Source: Quercus robur (taxonomy: Eukaryota; Streptophyta; Magnoliopsida; Fagales; Fagaceae). Taken from it: a stretch of 64,000 bases of DNA. The stretch lies in assembly GCF_932294415.1 (NCBI RefSeq), contig NC_065541.1:55902290-55966289 (forward strand), written 5' to 3'. The notes beneath the pieces were generated by a model. It was given only the letters and a program-made list of their open reading frames with translations. It was not told the DNA's origin and did not search any database. The stretch's first letter is position 1. Each line of letters opens with the position of its first letter. Positions 22,124 through 35,800 of the stretch are shown here, one piece after another. A program made the position numbers and the translations under genes.

Positions 22124-25100
22124 GAGAGAAAGGGATATATAAATATTATTATGGATACCCAATAGAACAGTGAGTGTGAATTAGTCTGCCAATGATTCTT
22201 TGGTTGGGTTTTTTTAACCCCCGAAGTTACACATATTAGCCTAGTTTGGATGGAATTGGGAAGTTATGGGATTTTTAGTGAAGCACAGAGAGAGAGAAAG
22301 AGAGAGTTAATTGGAAAAATAAGAGATTGTATTTAGGCAAATTAAACAAAGGGTGGAAACTAAAAAAAAACAAAAATTGTAACCGAAAATAGGCAAAATT
22401 AGAGGGATGGAAAAGAATGGTAAAGGTTGTTAAGCGTATTGAAGTCCGTTTCACACTCTCTTTCTCACACTTTGCCAACGCACTCTTCACCAATTGAAAA
22501 CTAATCCCACCACCAAGGCTTAGTTGCACGGAATAAGCGTGCTACCCCCCCTAATTTTTGCCTATTTTAAATATATATTTATCCAAACCTCACGCGCAAA
22601 TACCGTCCCACGTCTTAGCACAAGCACATTCCAGAGGCTGGCAGTATATTACTCACTGTTTATCACCATCTAGATTTTAATATGAGACTCGGAAATTGTT
22701 AAGTTTGTCGTATTTTTATAACACTTTACGTGGTAAATTGTTATTTGCTGTTATTGGTAGGCAAAAACATAATTTCAATAGTAAATTTATATTAAAAACA
22801 TATAATAACTTACTACTTAAGATTTGTTATGAAAATATTGTACAAATAGCATTTCTCATAAGACTCAAGTTTATTTCCCAAATTGTAATATGATTTATAG
22901 TTGAGATTCAAGGATTTGGCCATATCTTTTGAAGTTGATTGAATTCAAGCGTAAAAGGGTCTAATTTTTTAGTGCCAGCCTTTAGTAACAAGAAGGAATA
23001 GTCCTTTCTTTTTTTTTTTTTTTTTTTTTTTTTTCCTGGTTATATTAAAGCTATTTTCCAATTCATGAAATATAATATATTTATTCTTTAATTAATGTTT
23101 CACAGAGCTTGGGACTTGAAGCCCACACAAACAGAGTACATGAGATATTTCTTTATTTGGGTTGGGACCTGAGAGAAAAAAGGGGGAAGCATGTTACATT
23201 ATACTGATGGTTTTGAAGGCGCGTATGGATCAGTAACAGTGCTATGTAAACTTTCAATTTAGTTACTTCACACACGTTTTACTGAAGAAGAAAAAAAATA
23301 CTAGTAGAAACAAGAAAGCAAATTACAGGCAGATTTAGGAGCAAATTACGTGTGGGATCCAGAGAAAAGAGATATTTGCACCGGATGCATTGAATACCAC
23401 TTCTAAATTTAGATGTGTACATACTATTTTGGAAATAAAGAGAGAGAGATTTGGGATAAGGGTGGGTGTGTGTGTGTGAAGGGTAACAAGCAAAGCAAAG
23501 CAAAGCAAAACCCATTACTTTGCCTCAACGATTGTGCATGAGATGATTGGAGTGCAAGCCTGGAACCCACGGAATCTGCGGTGCTCCCTCCACTTTCTTT
23601 CCCTTTCTTTTTAATTTCTCCCTTCTCTTAATTTGTTATGTTTGCCCTCATGCTTGCATTACCAACCATTGCATCAAATTCTTATGTGCCCTCTTTCTAT
23701 TTTTCTAGCTAACACTCACCCAAAATAAGCTATGCCAAGTTAATAATAACAAGAGAAACACTTTCAAATCCACTATTGTTTTACACTTCTATTGTGTCAA
23801 AAGTTAACACTCACCCAAAATAAGCTAAAAGCCAAGTTAATAATAACAAGAAAAACACTCTCAAATCCACCATCCAATGATGTTTTACACTTCTATTTGT
23901 ATCCAATAGTGAGAAAAAAAAAAGTCTAAGAATACAATATTTCTCGTAATTGCTTATATGTAAGTGGTGCATGCTAAAAATGGTGTTAGTGATAGATCTA
24001 AGTGAAATTGATATTTAAATTACAACAAATTATATCATGTTGTGAAAAAAAATTTGTATTTCTTATTTTACTTATTTGGAAATGGTTATTAGACTCAAAT
24101 TATATTTCCTTATTATTGATATGTAATCTTCAGAGTTGAAACTTTTTCTACTTTTCGGATATTCATTAATCTTGCTTTTTGATAAGGGTCTTTCTAGCTA
24201 GTTTCTTCACAATCCAAGTGACTGCAAGAAAATTTAAGATCGAAAAGAGGAGGGGTCCTTTACAAGTAAAAAGTGAGGAGGAGTATTGTGGCTTTTTTTC
24301 ACTTTTTTGTTGCTTGAAGGGTTTCTTGTTGAGTCTGTGCAAACTAAACTCTGTTGCATGTAATATTCATATCGAAGTGTGTACTCTAGCTTTCTTTTAC
24401 TTCTTCTGTAAACAATAAGCTTCACAAAATATATGAACACAGAATTTCTTAAAAAAAAAAAATTGTATCTTTGTGATTGTTACATAATGCATTATTATGT
24501 CATGCATACTCCTTTCTAATCAATCAGTTCATGTGTTAGTGACCCACCCATCCATCTAGTTTTCATTAATTATTGTGTCACCTCTTGAATAACCAAATGA
24601 CTACTTGATTTATAAAATAATCTGGGGCATAGTTTATGCTCAAAGCCAATCATAGAGGTTCATTAATTTGATTGGATCGGATGATATGGATAGACACCAC
24701 ATGTATTGATTGAAATTCCACATTTGTGAGAATCTGGCTTTAGTGAAATGAACACAATGTTGAAACTTGAAAATAACAAGCCCATACTACAATTCCGTAG
24801 CAAAGTAAAAAGCTATAACATATTTAATGTGAGTTCAAAGAAATTAAAAGCAAAAGCCACGAAAAGTCTAGGCTCTTTCAAGTACTGAGGCTTAAAGATG
24901 GTAACCAAAGTTTATTATTCTCCAGATTTATTTGAAATAAACACTTTGTGCTATAATAAAACCAATATTTATTATATAGAGTTGGCTAGAAGCCATAACA
25001 AAGTCCATGGTTGGCACGTACAAAAGTCCGATTTTGATACATATATATAATAAAACTGAGGGATATTTTAAGAAAGGTTAAAAGCATGCTATAAATCAAC

Positions 25101-25369
25101 ATCATAGCGTAAGAGTTCTGAAATCTTACTATAATAAGCAAAGCATACCGAAAGTTAAAAGCAATTTGGGGATAAAAAATGCATACCTAAAAGTTGAGCC
25201 ATAATAAGCATTAAGCAAGTAATAATATTTGAAAAAGAGAAATGCCAAAATTGTCCTTAAAATTTGATATAATTGACAATTTGGTCAATAAACTTTCGAT
25301 TTGAACAATTAACCCATTGCAAATTAAGTTTGTAACAAATTACACACTCTGTTAGTATTTATCTTAAAA
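22124..25369. other. Promoter side of the zinc-finger gene and gene-poor spacer
   Basis: Pyrimidine/purine-biased tracts upstream of the zinc-finger gene (for example gagagagagaaagagagag near 22286), poly(T) at about 23008-23034, and a tandem duplication at 23710-23900. Frames in this stretch lack codon bias or homology that I can recognise. Confidence 0.5.
23710..23900. repeat. ~95-bp tandem duplication
   Basis: TAACACTCACCCAAAATAAG begins at 23710 and again at 23805. Each copy continues through ccaagttaataataacaaga to ttttacacttctatt. The copies differ by small indels. Confidence 0.8.
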
Positions 25370-25380
25370 ATTAACAGATT

Positions 25381-25529
25381 TTTTTTGGAATAAGAAAGCT
25401 ATAATATTGTTACTAAGGAATAACCAAATCAACTAATATTACAACGTTAAGATGTGGATGACTATCCTCCATCCACATCAAAAAACTACTGACATGTCTA
25501 GCAATGTGATGAGCAATAGTTACCCGATC
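25381..25529 (-). mobile_element. 5'-truncated LINE with 11-bp target duplication
   Basis: On the minus strand the sequence encodes an RNase H-like tail (HHIARHVSSF, MWMEDSHPHL). The poly(A) tail appears here as a T-run at the left edge. ATTAACAGATT flanks it at 25370-25380 and 25530-25540. It is the typical 3' end of a plant L1 element. Confidence 0.75.
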
Positions 25530-26419
25530 ATTAACAGATTTAATCACGTGTTCATAATAAAAATGATACATTATAGATGATATGGAAAAACTATATATAC
25601 ATAATGCCCTTAAAGAAAAATACTAATAAAAGTATAATTTGTTAATTACAAAACTAGAGTGTAGGGTTTTTTTTTTTTTTTTTGGGAAAAATTTAGAGAA
25701 TAAATTGTTCAAATCAAGGGAATAACACTCCGTTTGTTTCGATGAAAAACTTTGTATAAATATAATTTTCTGTATTTTCAAGTGTTTTGTAGTATCAGAA
25801 AAAATGAGTAAAAATGAAAATTATATTTGGTCAACAAATTAAATGTGGTTTATATTTAGAGACTAAGTATGGCTTTTATCTTTGGAAAACAACTCTATCT
25901 CACAAAAAAAAATTTATATCAAATGATACCACGTCATCCGTATCAAAATTCAATAAACAATAGACATATGTGCAAAAATAATTATCCACTAACACATGTC
26001 TTTCATTTGTTAATGAGATAGTTATTTTTTACAGACATGTTTTATACTTATTGGATTTTGATACCGCTGACATGGTATCATTTAATATCAAATACCTTCT
26101 CCTATCTCACAGCAAGCTAATTAATGAAAGTTAGGAAATTTTTTTTCAACTCATTTAAGATTATTACTAAACATAGGAAGATAAGATAGTTTTATAGAAA
26201 ATATTTTTGGGAACAATGACTCATTTTCTAGAAAACATTATCACCAAAATAAATAGTGTAAAAATCAAATGATAGTCACATTAAAGTTTAAGGGTGATAT
26301 GTGTAAAAAGCCATAATAAATTAATTAGTTTTTGTTTGAGATAATTTAGGGTATTTATCTTCCAAGGAAAATTTCTTTTTCTTCCTTTCCAAGGAGATGA
26401 CAAATTGTTGACGTACATG

Positions 26420-26660
26420 CTAGTTAATAGCCCGTGCCATGCACAATTTTGGTCATAAAAATATATAATATATTAGTTTTATTGAGAAATACTAAAAATG
26501 ATAATATCACGTGACAATGTTGAGTAAGATATCATCACTTAGTGCAATCATGATTTTTATAACCTAATTTTCATCATTAAAAAAATGATAATATCACAAG
26601 ATAATGTTAAGAATTAATTTTCTATTTTGAGCGTCAATAATAAAAAAGAAAAAAAAAACT
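26420..26660 (-). mobile_element. Helitron-like 3' terminus (repeated at 27226)
   Basis: Read on the minus strand, the sequence ends GTGCATGGCAC (hairpin GTGC/GCAC) followed by GGGCTATTAACTAG, a Helitron-type CTAG end. The same end occurs in unit B of the tandem duplication. The 5' TC end was not located. Confidence 0.45.
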
Positions 26661-26948
26661 TTATTATATTAATGACTCATTTTTTAGAAAACATTATCAT
26701 TGAAATAAATAGAGTGTAAAAATAAGATGATAGTCACATTAAAGTTTAAGGATGATATGTGTAAAAAGCCATAATAAGTTATAATTTTGGATATAACACA
26801 CTTGTAAATTAATTCGTTTTTGTCTGAGAGAATTTATGATTATCTTTAATTACTTTTTGTTCAAGATAATTTATGATATTTATCTTCTAAGGAAAATATT
26901 TTTTTCTTCCTTTCGAAGGAGATGACAAATTGTTGATGTACATGCTAG

Positions 26949-27213
26949 TTTTTTTTGAGAAGCAAATTGAATCGACTATTATTAATATGTAAGGTTAGCC
27001 GGCATCGGCTAAGAGTACAGGTAAAATGTGGGATGGAACCTCCTCCATCCAAACTACTAAACCGCTAACATGTCTAGCATGTCTAGCAAGGCTATGTGCT
27101 ACAGAATTCATATTTCTTCTAACATGAGAAATTCTAAAACTGAGAAAAGATTCTGCATGCAATTTTATCTCCTCAATGAGGTTACCATAGGAGGCTAGGG
27201 ACTGCTCCTCCGC
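26949..27213 (-). mobile_element. 5'-truncated LINE fragment with 16-bp target duplication
   Basis: Flanked by exact TTGATGTACATGCTAG copies at 26933-26948 and 27214-27229. The minus strand encodes the C-terminal RNase H region of plant L1 elements (EEIKLHAESF, HVRRNMNSVAHSLARHAR, WMEEVPSHIL). The poly(A) tail is the T-run at the left border. Few in-frame breaks in this short stretch suggest a fairly young insertion. Confidence 0.88.
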
Positions 27214-28091
27214 TTGATGTACATGCTAGTTAATGGCCCGTGCCTTGCACAGTTTTGGTCATAAAAATATATAATATATTAATTTTATTGAAAATTAATA
27301 ACAATGATAATATCATGTGACAATGTTGAGTAAGATATCATCACTTAGTGCAACCACAATTTCTCTGACCCAATTTTCATCATTAAAAAAATGATAATAT
27401 CACAAGACAATATCAATACCCTTAGAGCATTCGTTAACTTTTCCCTTGATAATATCACAGTAAATGTGGCAATTGAGTAGGATATTTACTTGGCATAACT
27501 ATACTTTCTAGGATAAAACTTATAGAATAAATGATTTGAATGATAAAACTTCTAGAGTAAATGATTTTTTTTTTTTTTTTGAGAAGGTCTAGGGTAAATG
27601 ATTTGAGTGTACCAATGTTCATCCTACTGCACATCAACACTGTATAATCAATTAATCATGCAAACAGCAACTTGATAGTAAAGTCTTTAATATAGTGATC
27701 ATCTCGTCAAACACAGTTTTGTAGCCATAGCAAACTTAGCTATGACTGGGTGTGAGTCAAATTTGTGCTCTATATTCCAGCTTGGGCGCCTCTATTAATA
27801 GGGCTTGATGTGGAGCTTATTTGACTACAAGAGTTAGCAAACTTAATTTTGCTGAATTTAGGAATCCTTAATTCGGTCAACTTAGCTTAAGCACTATTAC
27901 ACATTATCAACTATACTTTACTTTACCAACAAGTTGATAATAACATATTATTATGCTTAACCAACTAATCCGTACAATCTTTTTTTTGCCACTAACATAT
28001 ATTATATGTATGTCATCGATTTAATCCAACTTCAAAAAAAAATCTCAATCTCTTTTCTTTCCCAAGGATTAGATTACTCAAGTTGATCATG

Positions 28092-28502
28092 TTTCCTCTT
28101 TTTAGGTTAGGAAAGGGGATTTTGACTCAGAAAGCTAATCCAAATATAAATCCAACATTATTTTCGGTTGTTAAAACTTCACTAAAAAAATTTACCAATA
28201 ATAGTTCAAACTATGTTACTTAAACAAGCTAATGTTTTCCTCTCATGTGTTCTTTCCATACTAATTCATGTAGAAATTTCCTCTTTTTAAGCTAGGAGAG
28301 GAAATTCTAACTCAGAAAGCTAATCCGAGTATAAATCTAACGATTCCTTTCTCTTTCTATTTTTTCTTTTTATTTTGGGTTGTCAAAACTTATTTTTACC
28401 AATAATAGTTCAAACTACGTTACTTAAACTAGCTAATGTTTTCCTCCTATTATAGTTCATCTCATGTGTTAATTCTTCCCACAATAATTCATGTAGAAAT
28501 TA
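28092..28502. repeat. ~185-225-bp tandem duplication
   Basis: Both units begin tttcctctttttarg and contain actcagaaagctaatccrar, accaataatagttcaaacta and agctaatgttttcctc. The second unit (from about 28277) has an extra pyrimidine-rich stretch. Confidence 0.8.
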
Positions 28503-31500
28503 ATTTCCACCCACTTAATTATAATAATTACCATAATATGCAAATATTGACTCTCCCTATAACAAAATCAATGGCATTATACATGCATTATTGGTAGTTA
28601 CTTGTATATAATATATATTTGATGGTGATGAGTCAAACGATAATAAGTGGGTTGAGGAGAGCAAGTTCTTGGCGTGAAGAATTACTATAATTATTGGCGG
28701 CTTGGTTGTGTGCTGCACGTTAGAGGCAAAACCAACCCATAAAAATTGGAAAGTAGGAATTAGAGGAAGCAAAGGATCCTCTTTGTTATGGGGTTCCTCT
28801 CCCCTATTTCTTTCTAATCTAACCTTCTAGTCTAGGATATCTCTCTCTCCTAAGCACAAGACAAGCATATCTTAAAATATAAATATATTTTGCTTTTATA
28901 TAAAAGTGTATATAGCTAGCTTCAAAGAAATTTCTAGCAACAACTATGCCAGTGGATATAACCGACATTTCAATTATTTTATAGTTTATACTAGTATTAT
29001 ACTATTTTTACTTAACACGACATCTATAAGTGAGAGAGAGAGAGAGAGAGATTCAGTAGCTTCTGAGCCACTCAAATGACATGTTTGTTGTAACTAAGCA
29101 AACCCAAAAACCAAAAATAAATTAATTAACCTTAAAATAGAATGTGAGTAAACGAATCAATCAAATTATATATGCTCCATTCTTGTAGTCAACGTTTTAT
29201 AATATTCACTACAAAGCTTTTTAATTTAAGGTGATTGTGTATTTGAAAATTGAAAAAATTAAAAAAAAAAAATGGGCAAATCAGAATGAGGCGGATGTAA
29301 ATCTCTAATTGGTCATTCATCCAAACCCAAAGAAGAAAAAGAAAAGAAAAGAAAAATTAAAGATTTGGGGGGTTACCAATTTGGGGGAGGTTTATCTTTT
29401 TGCTTGGGTCTTTTACTTTGATCTTTACTCATTTCTTTTTACTTCTGAGGAAATAAAAAAATAAATAATAAAACACAGTCTCATATAAAGTGGGATCGAA
29501 TGGCTATGTTTTATTTTTTTAGATATGAACACCATTTTCCATGCATTAATTGAACCATATAAATCTAAGGCCAAATTAGTTATAGAAAAAACAAATGTTT
29601 TGTCCAAGAGTCAAGACTCACAAGCTTTGATGACACACTAATGGAGTGGAGTGGAGATGGGAGTCTATACTCTATACTCTAAAAGTCTTCCTTTTTAAGC
29701 AATTTGTCTGGTATCAAATCAATTGTATAAAAGATTGAACAAATGAATAAATGCTTGCAAATTTTTGTTGAAATAATTGTGCAGTCGAGTCACATCTTAC
29801 GTAAGCTAACTTGCTAGTGAAATCAATAAAGAATGCACATATTAAGAATTATACTTATTTGAAAATCAATCATCAATTTAATAGCTCGAGGGAGGAAGAA
29901 AAAAAAAAACTAATCTATTACAGTCGGCAGCTAAAAACGACTTAAAATGAGCTGACTTGCGAGTGTTTTTTTTTTTTTTTTTTTGAGATAGTTACAAACT
30001 TATTTATGTATTTGTAATTTTATACTTCCCATTTATTAGTAATCTGTGTTAAAAATTACTTTTGCTCAATGTTTCTGAGTATATTTAATATATATTATGA
30101 ATTATAATTATATGTATTTTTTAGTATATTTTTTTAATAGGAAAGTAAAATCTTACGAGATACTTGTGCCAATTCTATGATTCAATCGCTGAATTCTATC
30201 ATCGATCCTATGTTGAATCTCGATTCTGATAACCTTGTGTGGGATGCATTTAAAATGTTCGAGTTACAATGTTAGCAGTATATTGTAAGTTTATAACTAT
30301 AAATATATATAAATATATATATATATATATAAGTTAACAAAAATAATTATTAATTAATAATAATAATAAACTTGATAATATTAAGTGTGAGAAAATTACA
30401 CAAAAGTTAGATTACCAGAAAGGTGGATCTTCACTTGAAATTCAATTGGACAAACAATTCATAGTTGCAATTTGCAAAATGGCCTCTCTCTTTTTTTGTT
30501 GTAATTTTTCTATTTTCTTAGAAAACGTTTTCCTCTCAATTAACATATTCCATACCGACACCATTAAGGATCATTTTCTGAAATTGAGTGCTTCAATATG
30601 AAATTAATGTTTAAAATGAATTTAGTGTGCGAAAAGTGAGAAAACAACATCTTTAGTATTGACAGCAGTCATGTTCCTAAATGAGTAGTGTATTTCAATT
30701 TCAATCTGAAATTAGTGGTGAATATGAAATGTTTTAATAACATTTTCTAGCTCTTTCTGTCAAGGTTGTGGTGTGTTTGGTTCGCTGGGCGTGGTTTTGA
30801 TGTCAGTGGCCAGTGATCTTGATAGTAGTGGCAATAGGTATGTATATGTTTCTAAGAATTTCTTTTGATTAGTTTTATTCCATGTTGTGGAACTGGAATC
30901 AAAACTCTTGCTTTCAATGGATAACGACCTTATGCCTACTCTAACCCAAGATTGATTTTTTATTTTCTTGATTTCATTTAAAATCCTAATATGTCTATAT
31001 ATGTAGTCACTTGCTACATCACTCTTACATTCGTTGTTCTAAATCTAAAATCTAAAATCAAACCATTATAAGAATTGAAAATACATTTGTTGTTCTAAAT
31101 CTAAAATCTAAAACCAAACCATTATAAGAATCGAAAAAGCGAGAGGTTTAAGGTTTTGAGGTCGAAAAAACAAGATTTTAATAGAATTTAAATTGTAATA
31201 ATATAATAATTAATTTATAAAAAGAAAAAATTGAAAAAAAAAAAAATAACAATGATATCTAAGATGTTCAAATACTTCCACTTGATCAAGTGGCTGGCTA
31301 TAGATTAGATAATTAATTAATTACTAAAATGATTTTTTTTAAAGCACCTATGTTAATGTTTACTCAAAGATAAAAGGAGGTTAGGATTTTCTCTATAAAT
31401 TTGTAATTTATCATTGAGAATGAATTTGTTGATTTAATGAATTTGAGTTTGATGTAAAGGTGGCTTGGTGTTTTTGAATCTCTTTGGAAAAGAATTGTGG

Positions 31501-32862
31501 ACCTATAAATGCGAAGTCTCATACATTGGAGATTTTTACTTATTTGGTAGACTATTTGGGTTACCCTTCACGGTTATAAAACACGTCATACCATTTTAAA
31601 TACTAGCCCACATGTATGGTCTTTCCCCTTTCCTTCCCCAGGCAATGTGGGACACCAAGATCATGTTACCTTTTGCACCAGTGTCACACAAAACATTGAT
31701 GCTCAAGACTTCACATACTTTGCGAAGTAAATTATCAAGCTGACCTATCTAACCTGACTACCAAGAAAAAAAAGTTGAAACTTTTGTGAATAGCATTGTG
31801 CAAACAATATACACACACACACACCAACATTGTGCTTTGGTTTAATCACCTGATAAAATTCACTAACTTTAAATAAAAAACCTGAGATCAAATCCCATTT
31901 ACACCAAATTAAAACTCATTAATGTTTTAACCTAACAATAAAGTGGAATCATTAAAGAGTGATTATTATAAGTAGAGAAAGCAATCCCTATTTATCTATT
32001 TTACAAGTGCATAAAATCGTTGACTTAAGACTATAATTTTACCATTTTATCGAAATATAGATGTTGTTTAACATGTAATAACTTACATTCATATAAAGGA
32101 AGATTTTGTACCTCTATGTTACCAACGAAGATCATAGCCATGTATCTTTAAATATTTTCAATTTTCACCATTTCTTCGTGAATACAAATAAAATTCTGAG
32201 AATAAAATACTCAGAAATAAAAAATTGTAATTATAATCATAACCATACCTTAGAAGTACCATAGAAAACCCTCCAATAAATACTTATGGAAAGGTTTGTT
32301 AGACTTCCCTCTTCTTTTTCTTTTTTAAATTCATTCTATTCATCATATGCCCCATTGGAAGTTTGGGTTACATAATGAGTAATAGCCCATCCCAAAAAAC
32401 CTATTGGCCTCTTCTAATTCTTACGTGGATGCCTATGAATTTGGGTCTAACTATGTTATATTAACCGTTCATATGTTATAAGGTAATATGAAAGGTTGAA
32501 GTCTTAGTCTTTATTCATTCATCTCCAGTTTCAAGGTCATCTACATTGCTTATCTACAATTCGATCTTCAAAATATTTTGGCTAAATATTACACAAACAT
32601 TTCATGAGTGCAACCAAAAAATAAAAGCCCTGGAAGCTTCACTCCATTGAGAACAGGCTTTAAAAAGAGTACAATATTTTTTTATTTTTTATTATCACAC
32701 GTTTGGCGCTGTTGAAGTCACAACTAACTCCTGATAGATGAGAACTGTACCATTAGCTGGGAAGTCACCAGATTACTAGCTAATGATGGCTCCCAACCAC
32801 TTTTAAAGTGAAATGAACGGTGAAATACCACAATTGATATCACAGACACTCAAATCTCAAAT
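28503..32862. other. Gene-poor spacer downstream of the pullulanase gene
   Basis: AT-rich DNA with (GA)n at about 29032-29051, (AT)n at about 30304-30331, poly(T) at about 29967-29984 and a 56-bp tandem duplication at 31027-31135. The 3' untranslated region of the pullulanase gene probably occupies 32640-32862. No other gene was recognised on either strand. Confidence 0.5.
31027..31135. repeat. ~56-bp tandem duplication
   Basis: ACATTYGTTGTTCTAAATCT followed by aaaatctaaaaycaaaccat and tataagaatygaaaa occurs twice in a row, with few differences. Confidence 0.85.
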
Positions 32863-35800
32863 CTATCGGGGCTCAACAAACACAGATGTTGTCCTTGGGG
32901 GCACAGTGAAGCACCCAGAGGATCCTTCATATGTTGAGCTCTTAACTAGTTCATCTGTTGACATCACCTGCATGAAGTTCAATATAGGATACCCAAGAAG
33001 GTATGCCAACAAATATTAGAAGCTCTGGATGAACCAAATCATGAAAGGTCCATTTGGAAACTTCAAGGAACTTGAAGCATTTAACAGACCTAACCTTACA
33101 ATTATATATCGAAATATCAGATTACCTGAATAGGATGCAATTTAAGAGTTCTTGCCCGTAATGCAGGGCAAGCAAATGAGACTTCAGTTGGACTTGCATT
33201 GACAATAACCACAATGTATGAATAGCTGTGAAGAACAAAGGATATCAGCTCTTTCATTAATTATATTATGCACAAGAAAAGAAAGTCAAAATTTATTTTT
33301 ACGCACATGGGATCCAGTTGAGAGAACCCTGGGACACCTTCATAACCATCTTCAATGCTCATCACTATTGTACCAGGGATCCATGACGGTCCAGTATTGT
33401 GGAAGCGTACCCTTTCCTGAGAAGATATAACATATTACAGTTTTAGAACTTGGGGAGTTACATAGGTTTGTGAAAACGTATACTTTTCTGAAAAGATATG
33501 ACATATCACCTGGATAGCATTTGCTGTCTTCAAACGGAAGAGCGGTGAAGAGTACCTTATACGCAACAGGTTTAAAAAATTATCCACAGCAGCAAGAATG
33601 TGAATTTTCTGAGGCTTGAAGGATGGATCTGCCAATCTTGGTTTAATTCTGTAACGGAAAAATAGATCCAAGATTATCAGTAAAAAATATGAAATATTAT
33701 ACCAGACGTTATAAAGGCAGAACAATAGCCAATACATAATAATAATGTTTGCTTCAAAAAGTAGTCATCAACTCATCACAGGAAGCTACTCATATTGTGA
33801 ACCTCAAGGGATACAACAATCCTCATGCCTCATAAAGTGGAGGTCATTAGTTCGAATCTCCTATTTCCCCTCCCCTTGGGGCCAAAACTTATAGGGAAAA
33901 AAAATCAAACAAACTACTTCAATTGTGGCCTCAGACTAAAACATGCAAAATTATCAAGTAATGATTGGAGATAAGCGACTGCTTACAGTGGCCAGTTCTT
34001 TTCATTTTTCTCTTTTGGAGGAAGGCCAACACCCCAATTGTTAGAATTGTAAGTAAAGTCAAGCCTGAAAAGTATGAAAAGCAAAAATCAAATATGAGAT
34101 AAAACTGAAAAATGTTACCTTTTGCACTGAATCCACAACCAGTGCCAAGAAGAAAGAATGTGAATGTCTACTTATGCTCACAGAAAGATCCCAATTTATA
34201 ACTCTATTGTTATATTAACATGAAGAATATCAGATGCTCCTTTTAGAAGTCAAAATCAAAAGTGATAATGGTTGTCCAATATGTTTGATGAAAATTATTA
34301 TTAGGAAAGTAACTTGAGCACAACAAAAATGGTGGACCTGTTGAACCAATCCCCAGAGTTGTACGAATCACGATCAAGAGATTTTGAGCGAAGCATCTCA
34401 TCACCAGAGTGGAAAAATGGTATTCCCTAAGAAAAATGATTAATGGGGGTTATAAGTATTTCAGAAATAATGAATTATCTAAAGGATCAAACTCATGTTC
34501 TTTTTTTTTTTTTTTGATAGATAATAGAAGTTTATTCTTATCAAAAAAAGAAAAGAAAAGAAGAAGTTTATTAATGAAGAAAAAAGAAACAATGTGTTCA
34601 CAAAGGTGAATCCACTGCACTTGTAACAAATCAAAGAGAAGAACTAATAGAAAATAAAAAATGGAAATAAACTGCTTGAACCCCCAAGTACGAGACTATC
34701 CAAACAAAGTTCCAGCTAGCATAGACCTCAAGAGATCTACAAGTCTCTCAATATCTTCAAAAATACGGGCGTTGCGTTCCCACCAAATTAACCACATAAG
34801 GCAGGCTGGTACCATATTCCAAACATTTGAAGAACTTTTCCCCAAAACAGAAAAGAGAAACAATTGTATCTGGCATCACCCATTGAACCCTAAACATCAG
34901 AAAAACTTCACTCCATAAAACATGAGCAAACTTACAATGAAACAGAAGATGATCTACAGTTTCCCCATTACAATGACATAAGCAACACTAATCAACAAGG
35001 GACTGAACCCTTAAAACAAGGTTATCGATGGTGAGAATGCTACCCCTAGCAGCTGTCCATAAGAAGAAAGACATCCTTGCACAGAAGGTATAGACATGAC
35101 AGCATCTTGGAAGCAAGTGACAATTGAAGGCAAACAATGTCACTAAGTATCTTGTCCAGGATGCTAAGGTTAGAGCTGGAAAAATCCCCAGGACCCAGTT
35201 CTAAACTGCTAAAATTAACCAATTTATACCCCAACAATCAACTAACTATACATGGCTCCTAGCTCTGACACAAGGGCACCACAAAAAAAGATGCCTTGTT
35301 ATACTAGTGTGTTCATGTTTGGGGGCATTCAAAAGGCTCTGATTGGTGGACCACTAGGACAAGACCAGACAGGAGGACTCAAGGGAAAATGTGCATATTA
35401 AGGGCACTCCCACTCTCTTTATCCTCTACTTTCCCTCACCTCCTTCCCTGACTGTACTCTGCTTTGATCCTTTCTAGCATGAACTACTCCAAAGAATCCC
35501 GAGCAGAAATAATCCAGGACAACCTTCTCATGAATAGGTTGAATTCGACTTAGTCTTACGCACTCAATGACCCTACATCTAAAGACCATGATCATTTTCA
35601 ACTAATTTATTTTTTAAAATAAATTTTGTGGTAAATGGTAATGTTATTTAATTTAGTGTTACTGTCCAATAAACTAAGTTAATTGGGGTGGCTAATCAGT
35701 TTGACATGACCCCTAACAAATTCAATAAATCAAGGTTAATCCATTGAAGTTGTTAATCAAATTATAAACAGGTCATGCTTAAGCAAGATAGTTCCTGAAC

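Larger units (their letters stand above)
26217..27425. repeat. Tandem duplication of ~455 bp, second unit interrupted by a LINE
   Basis: Unit A (about 26217-26670) and unit B (about 26671-27425) both contain tgactcattttytagaaaac, gatagtcacattaaagttta, ggagatgacaaattgttgay and gtacatgctagttaatrgcc, in the same order. Unit B is longer because the 265-bp LINE at 26949-27213 was inserted after duplication. Confidence 0.85.

Noticed and set aside
26217-27425. Possible CRISPR-like or satellite array
   Set aside because: Only two long units, explained by tandem duplication plus LINE insertion.
34661-34918. 85-codon plus-strand frame in a pullulanase intron
   Set aside because: It is antisense to the LINE zinc-binding region, which explains the conservation on the other strand.
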